From Thermoanaerobaculia bacterium (GTDB lineage Bacteria > Acidobacteriota > Thermoanaerobaculia > Gp7-AA8): a DNA stretch of 49,897 nt. Below the pieces are notes generated by a model. It saw only the letters and a list, made by a program, of their open reading frames with translations. It made no database searches and had not been told where the DNA came from. The stretch covers positions 1-49,897 of the forward strand of contig JADGNY010000039.1 in assembly GCA_017883235.1 (NCBI GenBank), given 5' to 3'. Within the stretch, counting starts at the first letter, position 1; the number at the start of each line of letters is the position of its first letter. This document shows, one piece after another, positions 42,487 to 49,897 of the stretch. The position numbers were made by a program, and so were the translations under genes.

Positions 42487-42503
42487 GTCGCGAAACCGGA
42501 AAC

Positions 42504-42513
42504 GCAACGTTGC
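42504..42513. promoter_or_regulatory. Palindrome GCAACGTTGC in the leader, candidate operator
   Basis: This perfect 10-base palindrome lies between the predicted transcript start and the ribosome site GGGGGGAGG (42515-42523). It is well placed to be bound by the XRE domain of the second gene, but no second copy was noticed. Confidence 0.4.
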
Positions 42514-42530
42514 CGGGGGGAGGTTCAATA

Positions 42531-43178
42531 GTGCGTTTGACTCAACCCATGGAAGCCGGCGATCGACTTGAGCAGATCGGCCTTCTCCCCTATTCCGTTC
42601 TTCTCGATTCTCTGACGGCAGGCCAACAGATCCTCGCGACTTGCACGCTCGACGACCCTGCAAGTGCACGCGGCGTTTACGTGTGGGGAACGGTCACGAA
42701 AACGACGCGCCAGCTTGGGCGCAGCTTGGGATGGGAGCGGTGCGACACGGGCAATCTCAGCACCGTTCTCTCCCCGGACCAGCGGTTGCAGATCATGGTC
42801 GCGACGGGCGACGAAGCTACGGGCATCGTCGGCGCGACGCCCCGAACGAAATATCCGCGCGGTGCCGCGAGCATCCGGGCAATCAACGACAACCAGATGG
42901 CGCTGCCGACGCTGGAGCGCTTCTTCATCAAGAAGCAAAGCGTGGACCGCCCCGCCGGAGTGTTGACGTGGATCCTTCTTCATCGGCGCCTGCGTGACTC
43001 GGTGAGATGGGAGCTATCGTTGCCGAAGATGGTCGGGACGGACGGCATCATCTTGGAATGGGAAGAGCGGATCATCTTCGAGCCGGTGTCTTTTAACCCG
43101 ATTGACGACAACTTGCTCGGCAACGACTTCGACCACGATGGCGATGACTTCGATCCCACTGTGACGAGGAAACGGTGA
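42531..43178 (+). CDS. Hypothetical protein, first gene of the XRE/ImmA operon
   Basis: This 215-aa protein starts at a GTG (42531), set by the strong GGGGGGAGG ribosome site 7 bases before it. It reads MRLTQPMEAGDRLEQIGLLP. The product is soluble with segments YVWGTVTKTTRQLGRSLGW and VLTWILLHRRLRD, a WEERIIFEPVSFNP strand near the end, and an Asp-rich tail (DFDHDGDDFDP). I do not recognise the family. The GTG of the next gene overlaps its TGA (43175-43178), so the three-gene operon is translationally coupled. Confidence 0.6.
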   Translation: MRLTQPMEAGDRLEQIGLLPYSVLLDSLTAGQQILATCTLDDPASARGVYVWGTVTKTTRQLGRSLGWERCDTGNLSTVLSPDQRLQIMVATGDEATGIVGATPRTKYPRGAASIRAINDNQMALPTLERFFIKKQSVDRPAGVLTWILLHRRLRDSVRWELSLPKMVGTDGIILEWEERIIFEPVSFNPIDDNLLGNDFDHDGDDFDPTVTRKR

Positions 43179-44296
43179 CGGGTCGTGATCCAGGTACGTT
43201 CAATCCGCAGCGGCTGGAACTTGCTCGACGACGCCGCGGCCTTTCCATCATTGAATTTGCGCGGCTGATCGGTGTCACGACGCGGCAAGTCACGAATTAC
43301 GAGAACGGCTCTTCGGAGCCGAGTGCAACGACGTGGGAGAGCATCCTCGAAACCCTGGGGTTTCCGAAGGAGTTCTACTTCCGCCCGTCGTTGCTGAATC
43401 TCAGTGAGGAGAATGCGACCTTCCGCTCATTGCGACGGACTACTGCGACGCAGCGCGCGCAAGTGCTCGCCGCTGGTGCACTCGCTATGGAGTTGTCGTC
43501 ATGGATCGAAGACAAATTCAATCTACCGGCTGTCGATATTCCCGACCTGAGCGTGTACGCCGGGCAGCCGGAAGCGGCGGCGACGGCGCTGCGGGCGCAG
43601 TGGGGCCTCGGCGAGAGCCCGATATCGCACACGATCGGTCTGCTTGAAACGCACGGCGTTCGTGTGTTTTCGCTGGCGGAAGAGCTGCGCGAGGTCAATG
43701 CCTTTTCAGTCTGGGTCGGCTCTCGTCCGTTCGTCTTCTTGAACACGATGAAGTCGGCGGAAGCAAGTCGATTTGATGCGATGCACGAGCTGGCCCATCT
43801 CGCGATTCACCGCGAGACGGCGGACTCACGAGAGACTGAGGCCGAAGCGAACGCGTTCGCAGCGGCCGTGTTGATGCCCCAGGCCGATGTGCTGGCCGTG
43901 GCGCCGCGAAACGCGACTCTTCAGCACATCATCCGCCTGAAGAAGCGTTGGGGAGTTGCAGCATCCGCGCTTGCGCGGCGGCTTCACGACTTGCAGGTGA
44001 TCGGACCGTGGCCATACCGAACGTTGTGCATCGAACTAAACCGGCATGGCTTCAGAACGAACGAGCCTCATCCAATTCCTCAGCGCGAATCCTCACGAGT
44101 TTTGACGAAGGTGTTCAACGAGCTTCGGCAGGACCGCATCACGCTCGGCACCGTTGCGGAGGAGCTTGCAATCCCGAGGGCCGAGTTGCAGCGGCTGGTA
44201 TTTGGTTTGGCGATGATGGGCGTCAGCGGAGACGCTGGGCGGCGAATCGCGACATCGCGCGTACCGAGCACGCTCAGGCTCGTGGAAGACGAGTAA
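43175..44296 (+). CDS. XRE-family regulator fused to ImmA/IrrE-type metallopeptidase
   Basis: This 373-aa protein starts with GTG and has an N-terminal Cro/C1-type helix-turn-helix (LARRRRGLSIIEFARLIGV; TTRQVTNYENGSSEPS). It then has a metallopeptidase domain with the HELAH zinc motif (204-208) and the third-ligand stretch ETEAEANAFAAAVLMP. The C-terminal 110 residues form a separate helical domain. Related ImmA/IrrE enzymes cleave repressors or antitoxins when DNA is damaged or phage attacks. Here both functions are in one protein. It is the middle gene of a coupled operon. The target may be one of the two neighbours. Confidence 0.9.
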   Translation: MTGRDPGTFNPQRLELARRRRGLSIIEFARLIGVTTRQVTNYENGSSEPSATTWESILETLGFPKEFYFRPSLLNLSEENATFRSLRRTTATQRAQVLAAGALAMELSSWIEDKFNLPAVDIPDLSVYAGQPEAAATALRAQWGLGESPISHTIGLLETHGVRVFSLAEELREVNAFSVWVGSRPFVFLNTMKSAEASRFDAMHELAHLAIHRETADSRETEAEANAFAAAVLMPQADVLAVAPRNATLQHIIRLKKRWGVAASALARRLHDLQVIGPWPYRTLCIELNRHGFRTNEPHPIPQRESSRVLTKVFNELRQDRITLGTVAEELAIPRAELQRLVFGLAMMGVSGDAGRRIATSRVPSTLRLVEDE

Positions 44297-44307
44297 AGGG
44301 AGGTCTG

Positions 44308-45150
44308 ATGCTGCCCGGCACCGAGAACCGCTTCCTGGCGGCAACGGAAGAAGAGATCGAGCAGGATTTCCTCGCCGACTATGTCCGCTTCGCCGCGCAG
44401 ATCAACGCACACACGATCATCACCCTGCTAGGTGCGCTCCGCGAGGAGCGCGACGACCGTCGTCGCAAGATGCTTTGCACGGAATGCCTCCAGTTGTTTG
44501 TCACGAGCGTTGAAGACTTCGCCGGTTTGCTGCAGGCGATCGTTTTCCGGAAGAACGGCGCGCTGCTCCACGTGACGCTGACCGAGGGGCAAGGTCACGG
44601 CGCAACGGCATACCCGCGCACGTTAAAACGGCCTACGTCCGCGACGGAGCTGATGGACGAAGTAGGGTTCACCACGGTCAACGTCGGTCGGCTTCGCGAG
44701 CTTGGATACGAGATCACCGCCGAGACGTTCAACGACCCGTTTGCTGACTTCGCCGAGAGCATCAAGAACCTTGCGGACTACGCAGAACAATACAACGATG
44801 TGAAGAACCGTCTAAAACACGGCAAGTGCATCTTCGGTCTCGCGTTCGCCCTCGACGGAAGCGACGACATCGGCACCATCGAGACGCGAACGATCGATGA
44901 CCACGCATCGCGCGGTCTTGCGAAGACAACCATTTCACTCGAACAGGCGGAGGTGTCCAGCATCCTCATCTGCAAGATCGTGATCGTGTCGCTAGACCTT
45001 CTGGCTCTGTTCGCCGTGCATTATCACCCTGGGTTCGCGGAGGAATTCGTACACGACGTGCGCGATGAGGGAAAGCGCATCGCATCGCTCGCGCGCGCTG
45101 CCGGCTTGAAGTCGAAGGGGCTTACGAACCTGTTTGAAGGCGAGGAGTAA
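44308..45150 (+). CDS. Hypothetical protein, third gene of the XRE/ImmA operon
   Basis: This 280-aa protein starts at ATG 44308 with AAAGGGAGG just before it, 11 bases after the ImmA stop. It is mostly helical: EEIEQDFLADYVRFAAQINA, TECLQLFVTSVEDFAGLLQA, and DVKNRLKHGKCIFGLAFAL. A hydrophobic stretch ILICKIVIVSLDLLALFAVH follows, which may be a membrane segment or buried helix. No catalytic motif is recognised. The context with XRE/ImmA would suit a toxin-like effector or abortive-infection protein, but that is a guess. Confidence 0.65.
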   Translation: MLPGTENRFLAATEEEIEQDFLADYVRFAAQINAHTIITLLGALREERDDRRRKMLCTECLQLFVTSVEDFAGLLQAIVFRKNGALLHVTLTEGQGHGATAYPRTLKRPTSATELMDEVGFTTVNVGRLRELGYEITAETFNDPFADFAESIKNLADYAEQYNDVKNRLKHGKCIFGLAFALDGSDDIGTIETRTIDDHASRGLAKTTISLEQAEVSSILICKIVIVSLDLLALFAVHYHPGFAEEFVHDVRDEGKRIASLARAAGLKSKGLTNLFEGEE

Positions 45151-45334
45151 CTGAGTGCTCCCGAGTGACGGCAGAACGATACGGCGCTCGGCCAAAGCGC
45201 CGCATCAAGCGACTCAGACACGCGTCTAACGGGTGTCTAATTCAGCCGTTTTCGGACAGGTGCGGACAAGTCCAGACCGAGGTAACATGCTGAGGAAAGG
45301 AGATATCCGCGCATGTCCCGAGACAAACGCGGAG
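45151..45334. other. Right end of the element, non-coding, with hairpins
   Basis: No convincing gene is present between the last operon and the tRNA fragment. A hairpin CGGCGCT/AGCGCCG occupies 45182-45202 and could end the operon transcript, although no T-run follows. AGACAC...GTGTCT occurs soon after (around 45217-45238). These repeats may bind the recombinase or excisionase at the attachment site. Confidence 0.4.
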
Positions 45335-45379
45335 TTGTTAATCCGGTGGTCGGAGGTTCGAGTCCTCCCGCCACAGCCA
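45335..45379 (+). tRNA. 3' fragment of a tRNA-Asn(GUU)-like gene, candidate attachment site (attR)
   Basis: The sequence from the anticodon loop to the CCA end is intact: loop TTGTTAA with anticodon GTT (45337-45339), variable region, T-arm GGAGG-TTCGAGT-CCTCC (45352-45368), acceptor arm CGCCACA, discriminator G and CCA (45377-45379). The 5' half (acceptor TGTGGCG, D-arm) is absent. The anticodon stem 5' side (CGGAG) fails to pair with TCCGG. The antisense strand reads WREDSNLRPPD, a familiar artefact of tRNA 3' ends. It is therefore not a functional tRNA. Confidence 0.8.
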
Positions 45380-45823
45380 ATTTGCTTTCAGAGACTTAGG
45401 GAACCGCGACTCGTGAACCTCGGCGGATACGAGCCGGTCAGGAAGTGACTCACCCACGATCGCGTGCGGCCCCGCGACCACGACACCGGCAAGCCAGATA
45501 CCACACCGCGACCTTGTTTCGCATTGGCCTGGAAATGAACGCAAGCAGCACCTGATCGGAAGCAAATTCGCGACGCGCGTGAAACGCAGGGGGCGGCGTA
45601 CTCCGCCTTCAGAAATCGCGAGGTCGGAAGCCCGAACAAGGCACGTGTCGCGCTGGCGATGCAGTTGAAAAGCACCGCAGAACGGCTCAAGCGATACGAT
45701 GAATATCATTTCGTCATGTCCGACCGCTACGGAACGAAATGAGGCCGGAACAGCCCTCGGCGAGCGCGCCGAGGGCCAGAAGGAAGATCGTCAGGAGGCC
45801 AGACCACCCGGCGACTATCGCGC
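45380..45823. other. Flank downstream of the tRNA fragment, no clear gene
   Basis: No ORF here is convincing. A plus-strand frame ending at 45742 (NKARVALAMQLKSTAERLKR and DEYHFVMSDRYGTK) has some coding character but no start and no family. Frames on the minus strand here are antisense artefacts of the tRNA piece. Confidence 0.4.
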
Positions 45824-47491
45824 CTACTTGAAGCGAATCACGTAGTCGACATAGACGTTCACCGGTCGCGACTCGTTGTCGCCGCCGGTGAGTGTATGCG
45901 TATGCGCGCCGTCGGTGGACGTGGGACTCTCGGACGGGTTGTTCTCCGCGATGTCGTATCCAATCACCACGTCGATTTCGTGCGTGTCCGTGGGGATGTT
46001 CTGAATCACGTGCGTGTGGCTGCCGTCGGTGGACGTGGTGATAGCGGTGACGGGCGGACCGGTCAGCGACTTCACCTGCACCGTGCCGACCTTCGCCTGC
46101 CCTCCGGCACCCTGCACGAAGTAGCCGCGCAGGTCGGGGAGCAGGAACTGCAGCGGCACGCTGCCGTAGGTATCGCCGATCACGCTGTACAGCGCGGCAT
46201 ACTGCGGGTCGGAGATGGTGAGCTTCGCGCCGCTGCACGGCAGCCACCCTTGCCCGATGAGCGTGGCGAAATTGCCGAGATTCGTCGTGTCCGATCCGAT
46301 CGGGACGATCGAGCCGATGGGCGGCGCGGCGGCGAGATTGTCCGAGGCAATGAGCCAGTCCAGATAGACGTTCGCCGGACGCGTCTCGTGGTCGCCGCCA
46401 ATGATGGAGTGGGAGTGATCGCCGCCGGAGCTCGAGGCGACGACGTCGTCGGTCCAGTCCATGACGTTTTTCGCCAAGGGGCCGCTCGCCGACTCCGCCA
46501 CGTGGTGGTCCTGCTGTGGAATCAGGGCGATGTTGTGATTGTGCGCGCCGCCTGAGGCGATGAGCACGTTCGGCCCTTTGGCCATCGCATGAGACTGGCC
46601 GGACCCGACCGCGTCGCTGACTCCGCCTCCGGTGTCGGAGGCGAAGCGGCCGGCCGAATCCGGGTCGCGGCCGGTGGAGTGACTGGTGCCGCGCACGAAC
46701 TGGCCGCGCAGGTCCGGAACGTTGAACACGCTTACGCCGTCTCCACCGTAGTTGTAGGAGATGAGCGCGTTCAGGTTGGGAAAGCGCGTCGTGCCGTACG
46801 ACATGCCGTCGCAAGCGAGCCACTTCGCGGGCGGCACTGACAACGCTCCGCCGAAACCGACCATCGTGCCGGCCGGCAGCGTGCCGCCGACTTGGGACGG
46901 CTCGTTCGCTTTGATGATGAAGTACAGCGCCACGTTGATCGGCGACGTCGCGGCATCGAACCCGCTCACCGTGTGCGAGTGCGCGCCACCCGCGTCGGTG
47001 GTCGCCGGTGCGTTCCACCGGGCCATGTCGTAAGTGCTGCCGTTCCATGCCTGGTTCATGCTCGACGACAGGTGCGTGGTGTTGTGCGTATGAGTACCGC
47101 TCGATCCTACCGTGAACGGTTTTTCTGTCGGCAGCGCCGTGGCAGATGTCTGCAGCGAGCCGACCGCATTGCCGGCCGCGCCGCCGGGGTTGGCGGCCGC
47201 GCGCTGTCCCGAGTCGGGATCGCCTGCAGGCACCGTGCCGCTGCGGCCGCGTACGAAGCGGTCCCGCAGGTCGGGCACGTTGAAGCGCCCGCCGGCTGAC
47301 GACCCGTTGGCGGTCCCGATGGCGGCGAACAGCGCGGGAAAGTCGCTCTGTTTGTAGCCGGTGCCGTCGCACAACAGCCATCCGGCCGTCTTGACCTGAT
47401 CGTAAAGGTTGGACTGCGAGAGGTCTCCGCCGAAGCAGATGACCGAGCCGATGGGGAGAAGAGGGGGTGTTGTTCCGTCCATGATCTGCAT
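45824..47491 (-). CDS. Phage tail-collar (microcystin-dependent protein-like) protein with three modules
   Basis: This 555-aa protein contains three repeated tail-collar modules. Each begins with a G-x-(I/V)-x-G strand and contains a W(L)xCDG motif (GWLLCDGTGYKQSDFP, KWLACDGMSYGTTRFP and GWLPCSGAKLTISDPQ). Each closes with a (N/L)xPDLR-(D/G)-x-F(V)-x-G motif: FNVPDLRDRFVRG, FNVPDLRGQFVRG and FLLPDLRGYFVQG. Each is followed by a His-rich loop such as SGTHTHN or DGSHTHV. This is the phage tail-collar / MdpB family found in phage tails and in many bacteria outside prophages. ATG 47491 is used, with AAAGGA before it. GTG 47512 is an alternative. No phage structural neighbours are seen. Confidence 0.85.
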   Translation of the reverse strand: MQIMDGTTPPLLPIGSVICFGGDLSQSNLYDQVKTAGWLLCDGTGYKQSDFPALFAAIGTANGSSAGGRFNVPDLRDRFVRGRSGTVPAGDPDSGQRAAANPGGAAGNAVGSLQTSATALPTEKPFTVGSSGTHTHNTTHLSSSMNQAWNGSTYDMARWNAPATTDAGGAHSHTVSGFDAATSPINVALYFIIKANEPSQVGGTLPAGTMVGFGGALSVPPAKWLACDGMSYGTTRFPNLNALISYNYGGDGVSVFNVPDLRGQFVRGTSHSTGRDPDSAGRFASDTGGGVSDAVGSGQSHAMAKGPNVLIASGGAHNHNIALIPQQDHHVAESASGPLAKNVMDWTDDVVASSSGGDHSHSIIGGDHETRPANVYLDWLIASDNLAAAPPIGSIVPIGSDTTNLGNFATLIGQGWLPCSGAKLTISDPQYAALYSVIGDTYGSVPLQFLLPDLRGYFVQGAGGQAKVGTVQVKSLTGPPVTAITTSTDGSHTHVIQNIPTDTHEIDVVIGYDIAENNPSESPTSTDGAHTHTLTGGDNESRPVNVYVDYVIRFK

Positions 47492-47971
47492 AAAGTTTCC
47501 TTTCGTTGTCACGACTCGTAGTCCGGTGGCGATTGCCGTTTTTCCAGAGGGGCCGCGAAAAGTTTGGGTCGGCCGTTTGCGATGGATCGACGTGCGTCAC
47601 CTCGATCAGCTGTTGGATTTCCGCTCGATGAGGGCCTGGTCGAGTAGCGCCGCGCTGCGTCTCGATGACGCCGCGCGCATCTTCGAGATCCCGATCACGG
47701 CATCCGCGGGAGTTTCGCGGCACTCCTCCGAAACACATCAGGACGGAAACCGCGCCGATCGAGCGAGCTGGCGGCGCGAGATGGACCCGTCGCCTTCGAG
47801 CGGAATGGATTACCATCATGCGCCGAGTCCCTCGTGAAAGCTCCGGGTGTTGCTGGACCCGCAGATGGCGTTAGGGGCATCAGCCCTCGATCTCCTGTCG
47901 GCCTGCTGCTTCTGCAACTCTCGCCGCGAGTTCCTCCGGCTTCCCCAAGTGAAGCAGCAACCTCAGTGGCG
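47492..47971. other. Intergenic stretch of about 480 bases without a recognised gene
   Basis: The stretch between the collar gene and the gene ending at 47972 has open frames on both strands, as expected in GC-rich DNA. None shows a known motif or good start. It may hold the promoter of the collar gene at its left end. Confidence 0.4.
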
Positions 47972-49156
47972 TTACGTCGGCGGCGCACTCGCCCAGACCA
48001 CCACACAGAAATCCTTCTCCGAGCCGATCGCCGGAATGTGAGACAGGGGGATCACATTGCGGTCTGAGGCATAGAGCTCGATTGTGGTCGGCGAAGTGAT
48101 TGCCAGCCCCTTGCCCCAGCGGAACGAACTGTTAAGCACCTTGGTGCCGAGGATATTGAACAGCCAGTTCAAAGCCGGGCCCAGGACTGGGAACGGCAGG
48201 ATCGAGCTCATGTACTTCTCCAGGTCCGAAACGGTGTCGCTCAGGTCGGTGACCGGGAGGTTCACCTCGCCGACCTTGTTCAGCGCGGGGCTGGGCGACG
48301 GCCCCTCAACGTTGGTTACCTGGTAAAGGCAGGCCTTCGAGTTCGTTCCGTCATCGTCGGCGTTCATCGTAAGAAGGAAGATGCTGCCGTCGGCCTGCGT
48401 CAGCAGCGCCAGACCGGCGCCGGATTCAGCGAAGCTGTCGGTCTGAAAGATCTCATTGAATATCGCGTTCCCTTGAAAGCCGTCCTTCAGCAATTCGGGG
48501 AATTGCGATTGATAAAGCGTCAGCGTATTGCCGTTGACAGCGGCGATCAGGTAAAGGCCGCCGGTGGAATCCGTCATTTTGGTAAAGCCGACTCCGTTGA
48601 CACCCATTTGAGGGCGTTCGATCGTACCGATCAACGTGAACGCTCTGTTTACCGCGGCTTCGCCGATCCAGAGGATCTGGATCTCCGAGACATCAGACCC
48701 CGGCGAGCTGGCGGAAGCCTGGATGCCCAGCGCCATGAAGCTGCCGCAGGCCTGCACCGAACATGGGTGTGGCCAACCGGGATGGAGCGTATCGAACGTC
48801 GCTTCGGTCTTGGCCAGGCCGGGCCCGGGCAGGAAGTCGGCCACGATCGTCTGGCCGTTCAGCGTCGGCGTGATGTCGAGATTGGTGTGCGAGAAGATCA
48901 TCTTGTCGCCGTAGGACGCAATCCCCTTGAAGTGCGATTGAACCATCCCGGTGCACGATGTCGGTAAGGCGCTGCATTTGTAATATTTTCGATAACTTGG
49001 CGTGGTCGGAATGTTGTTGAACACGCTGACCACGTCGTTGAGTTGCAGGTTCGCTTCGACGATTTTCTCCATCTCGACCTGTTCGAGCGCGTCCGCGGCG
49101 CGGGTCGTATCACCCAGCGTGCGTTGGAGTACTTCGATGTCGTGGGTCTTGGACAC
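47972..49156 (-). CDS. Hypothetical protein, 394 aa (beta-rich, propeller-like)
   Basis: From GTG 49156, with the ribosome site AGGAGAGG about 5 bases before it, the product reads as a beta-rich repeat-like protein. Strand-and-turn units such as SEIQILWIGEAAVNRAF, FTKMTDSTGGLYLIAAVNG and LALLTQADGSIFLLTMNADD recur every 50-70 residues, as in a beta-propeller. It starts VSKTHDIEVLQRTL and has a region ALEQVEMEKIVEANLQLND. There is no signal peptide. The domain family is not recognised. It is not part of the element, and I infer no function. Confidence 0.65.
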   Translation of the reverse strand: MSKTHDIEVLQRTLGDTTRAADALEQVEMEKIVEANLQLNDVVSVFNNIPTTPSYRKYYKCSALPTSCTGMVQSHFKGIASYGDKMIFSHTNLDITPTLNGQTIVADFLPGPGLAKTEATFDTLHPGWPHPCSVQACGSFMALGIQASASSPGSDVSEIQILWIGEAAVNRAFTLIGTIERPQMGVNGVGFTKMTDSTGGLYLIAAVNGNTLTLYQSQFPELLKDGFQGNAIFNEIFQTDSFAESGAGLALLTQADGSIFLLTMNADDDGTNSKACLYQVTNVEGPSPSPALNKVGEVNLPVTDLSDTVSDLEKYMSSILPFPVLGPALNWLFNILGTKVLNSSFRWGKGLAITSPTTIELYASDRNVIPLSHIPAIGSEKDFCVVVWASAPPT

Positions 49157-49386
49157 TGGTCCTCTCCTATCCGTTGATGTGCCGGGCGTATCCGCCGACA
49201 TGTGTGTAGTCCGGGAGCGCGCGCTCGTTTTCCGGAACGCGAAAAAACAGACCCTGACAGGGACGATCGGGAGCGTCGTCATCGGTCCGGAAGCGCCCAA
49301 CCTCGATTTTTGATCGACCGCGCGCTCCGCCGATTGAGAAGGGCCCGACTTTGGGCTACTATCTTTCTTTCCCCACCCATTTCCAG

Positions 49387-49860
49387 ATGGACCCCCGCCA
49401 GCTCATCGAGCAGAACGTAGAGCTCATCGAACGACTCGTTCATCGCGCCTGCCGGCGTGTTGGCGTAACGGCGCGCGACGCCGGCGACGCTGCGTCGATG
49501 GTCAAGCTGGCACTTCTGGAAGACGACTACGCGATTCTCCGGCGATTCGAGGGCCGGTCGTCGCTGGCCACCTATCTCACGATTGTCATTCAACGGCTTT
49601 TATCCGATCAGCGCGAGCGGACGCATGGACGGTGGCGGGCGTCGGCGGAGGCTCACCGGCTCGGACGGCATGCTGTCCTCATTGAAGATCTCCTCGTCCG
49701 GCAGCACCGATCCATCGACGAAGTCATGCCGATGGTTCGCTCCGTCGATCCAGCGATCACGAGGAATGACGTCGCCGAGATCGCGAAGCGCATGCTAGAG
49801 GCATCCGAGGTGCCAGGCCTTCGATCTTCGCGTTCGTCAGCACCTCTCCACGCATGGTAG
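49387..49860 (+). CDS. Sigma-70-like factor, region 2 present, region 4 not evident
   Basis: This 157-aa protein from ATG 49387 has the sigma region-2 pattern LIEQNVELIERLVHRACRR and FEGRSSLATYLTIVIQRLL, with the FEGRSSLxTYL(T) helix that contacts core polymerase and the -10 element. The tail (DVAEIAKRMLEASEVPGL) ends in a Ser/Arg-rich run where region 4 would be expected. The gene stops at 49860, just before the window end. It may be a short sigma-like protein or a truncated or frameshifted ECF factor. TTG 49351 is an alternative start. Confidence 0.65.
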   Translation: MDPRQLIEQNVELIERLVHRACRRVGVTARDAGDAASMVKLALLEDDYAILRRFEGRSSLATYLTIVIQRLLSDQRERTHGRWRASAEAHRLGRHAVLIEDLLVRQHRSIDEVMPMVRSVDPAITRNDVAEIAKRMLEASEVPGLRSSRSSAPLHAW

Positions 49861-49897
49861 AGCAATCTTCCATTCCGAGGAGATTTTCGGCCCGTTG

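Larger units (their letters stand above)
42230..42530. promoter_or_regulatory. Divergent regulatory region with repeated TTCGAA motifs
   Basis: About 300 bases separate the transfer cluster from the XRE/ImmA operon. TTCGAA occurs at 42320-42325 and 42332-42337, with TTCGAG at 42345-42350. The 12- and 13-base spacing is near one helical turn, typical of cooperative operators. The promoter for the right-hand operon is listed separately. A leftward promoter is not clear. Confidence 0.5.

Noticed and set aside
45338-45709. Minus-strand open frame ending in WREDSNLRPPD
   Set aside because: This tail is a known artefact of translating the antisense of a tRNA 3' end. It supports the tRNA fragment rather than a protein gene.
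45570-45742. Plus-strand frame ending NKARVALAMQLKSTAERLKR and DEYHFVMSDRYGTK
   Set aside because: It has plausible protein-like composition but no start codon context and no recognised family. It may be the end of a decayed gene, but evidence is too weak to list.
45714-47819. Long 701-aa minus-strand frame overlapping the collar gene
   Set aside because: It is Arg/His-rich without domain motifs and overlaps the collar gene in another frame. The collar protein has clear repeated motifs.
1-49897. CRISPR arrays, retrons, rRNA and intact tRNA genes
   Set aside because: No regularly spaced repeats of CRISPR type, no reverse transcriptase motif, and no complete RNA gene were seen on either strand.

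Overview
The window is GC-rich bacterial DNA. It reads as most of a large integrated conjugative-type element (about 1-45379) followed by about 4.5 kb of ordinary chromosome. The right junction is a 45-base 3' piece of a tRNA gene (45335-45379, anticodon GTT, ending in CCA) with no matching 5' half. That is what remains when an element integrates into the 3' end of a tRNA gene. The orientation puts the element to the left of the piece and the original flank to the right. Two genes encode proteins with lipoprotein-type signals, which suggests a diderm host. No ribosomal or housekeeping marker is present, so I cannot name the organism. The sigma-like factor and tail-collar protein in the right flank would fit an environmental lineage such as Acidobacteriota, but this is a guess.

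Layout. (1) 45-3554, minus strand: a tightly overlapped replication/transfer operon with a permuted primase (Toprim first, CHC2 zinc finger last), an AAA-type ATPase and a TraG/VirD4/HerA-type ATPase. (2) 3683-5469, plus strand: a 75-aa protein translationally coupled to a large serine recombinase, followed by a hairpin and a 9-base tandem repeat. (3) 5586-19710, accessory region: a helicase / zinc-protein / gamma-glutamylcyclotransferase-like operon, small proteins, a methyltransferase recognition-domain remnant, a type III-like Mod/Res pair, a lipoprotein, a minimal tyrosine recombinase and a TM0106-type nuclease fused to a Dna2/Upf1-type helicase. (4) 19819-35214, minus strand: a complete type 1 BREX operon in the canonical order brxA-brxB-brxC-pglX-pglZ-brxL. 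A PD-(D/E)XK-like gene sits before brxA, and a two-gene unit of unknown function follows brxL. (5) 35368-42229, minus strand: a second transfer-type cluster with a replication-relaxation-like protein, small proteins, a second large P-loop ATPase, membrane proteins and a lipoprotein. Most of its genes overlap or are separated by a few bases. (6) 42531-45150, plus strand: a three-gene operon around an XRE/ImmA (HELAH) protein, with a good promoter and a palindrome in its leader. (7) 45380-49897, chromosome: a three-module phage tail-collar protein, a hypothetical protein and a sigma-70-like factor.

How it fits together: modules 1 and 5 look like the replication and DNA-transfer core of the element, although the conserved T4SS ATPase VirB4 and a relaxase are not visible and may lie left of the window. 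Modules 3 and 4 are defence cargo (BREX, type III-like R-M and probable nuclease/helicase systems). Module 6 has the shape of an element-borne stress or SOS-type regulatory switch, or of a toxin/antitoxin-like unit. The less familiar candidates for new biology are the genes flanking BREX, the helicase/zinc/GGCT operon, the XRE-ImmA triad and the permuted primase.
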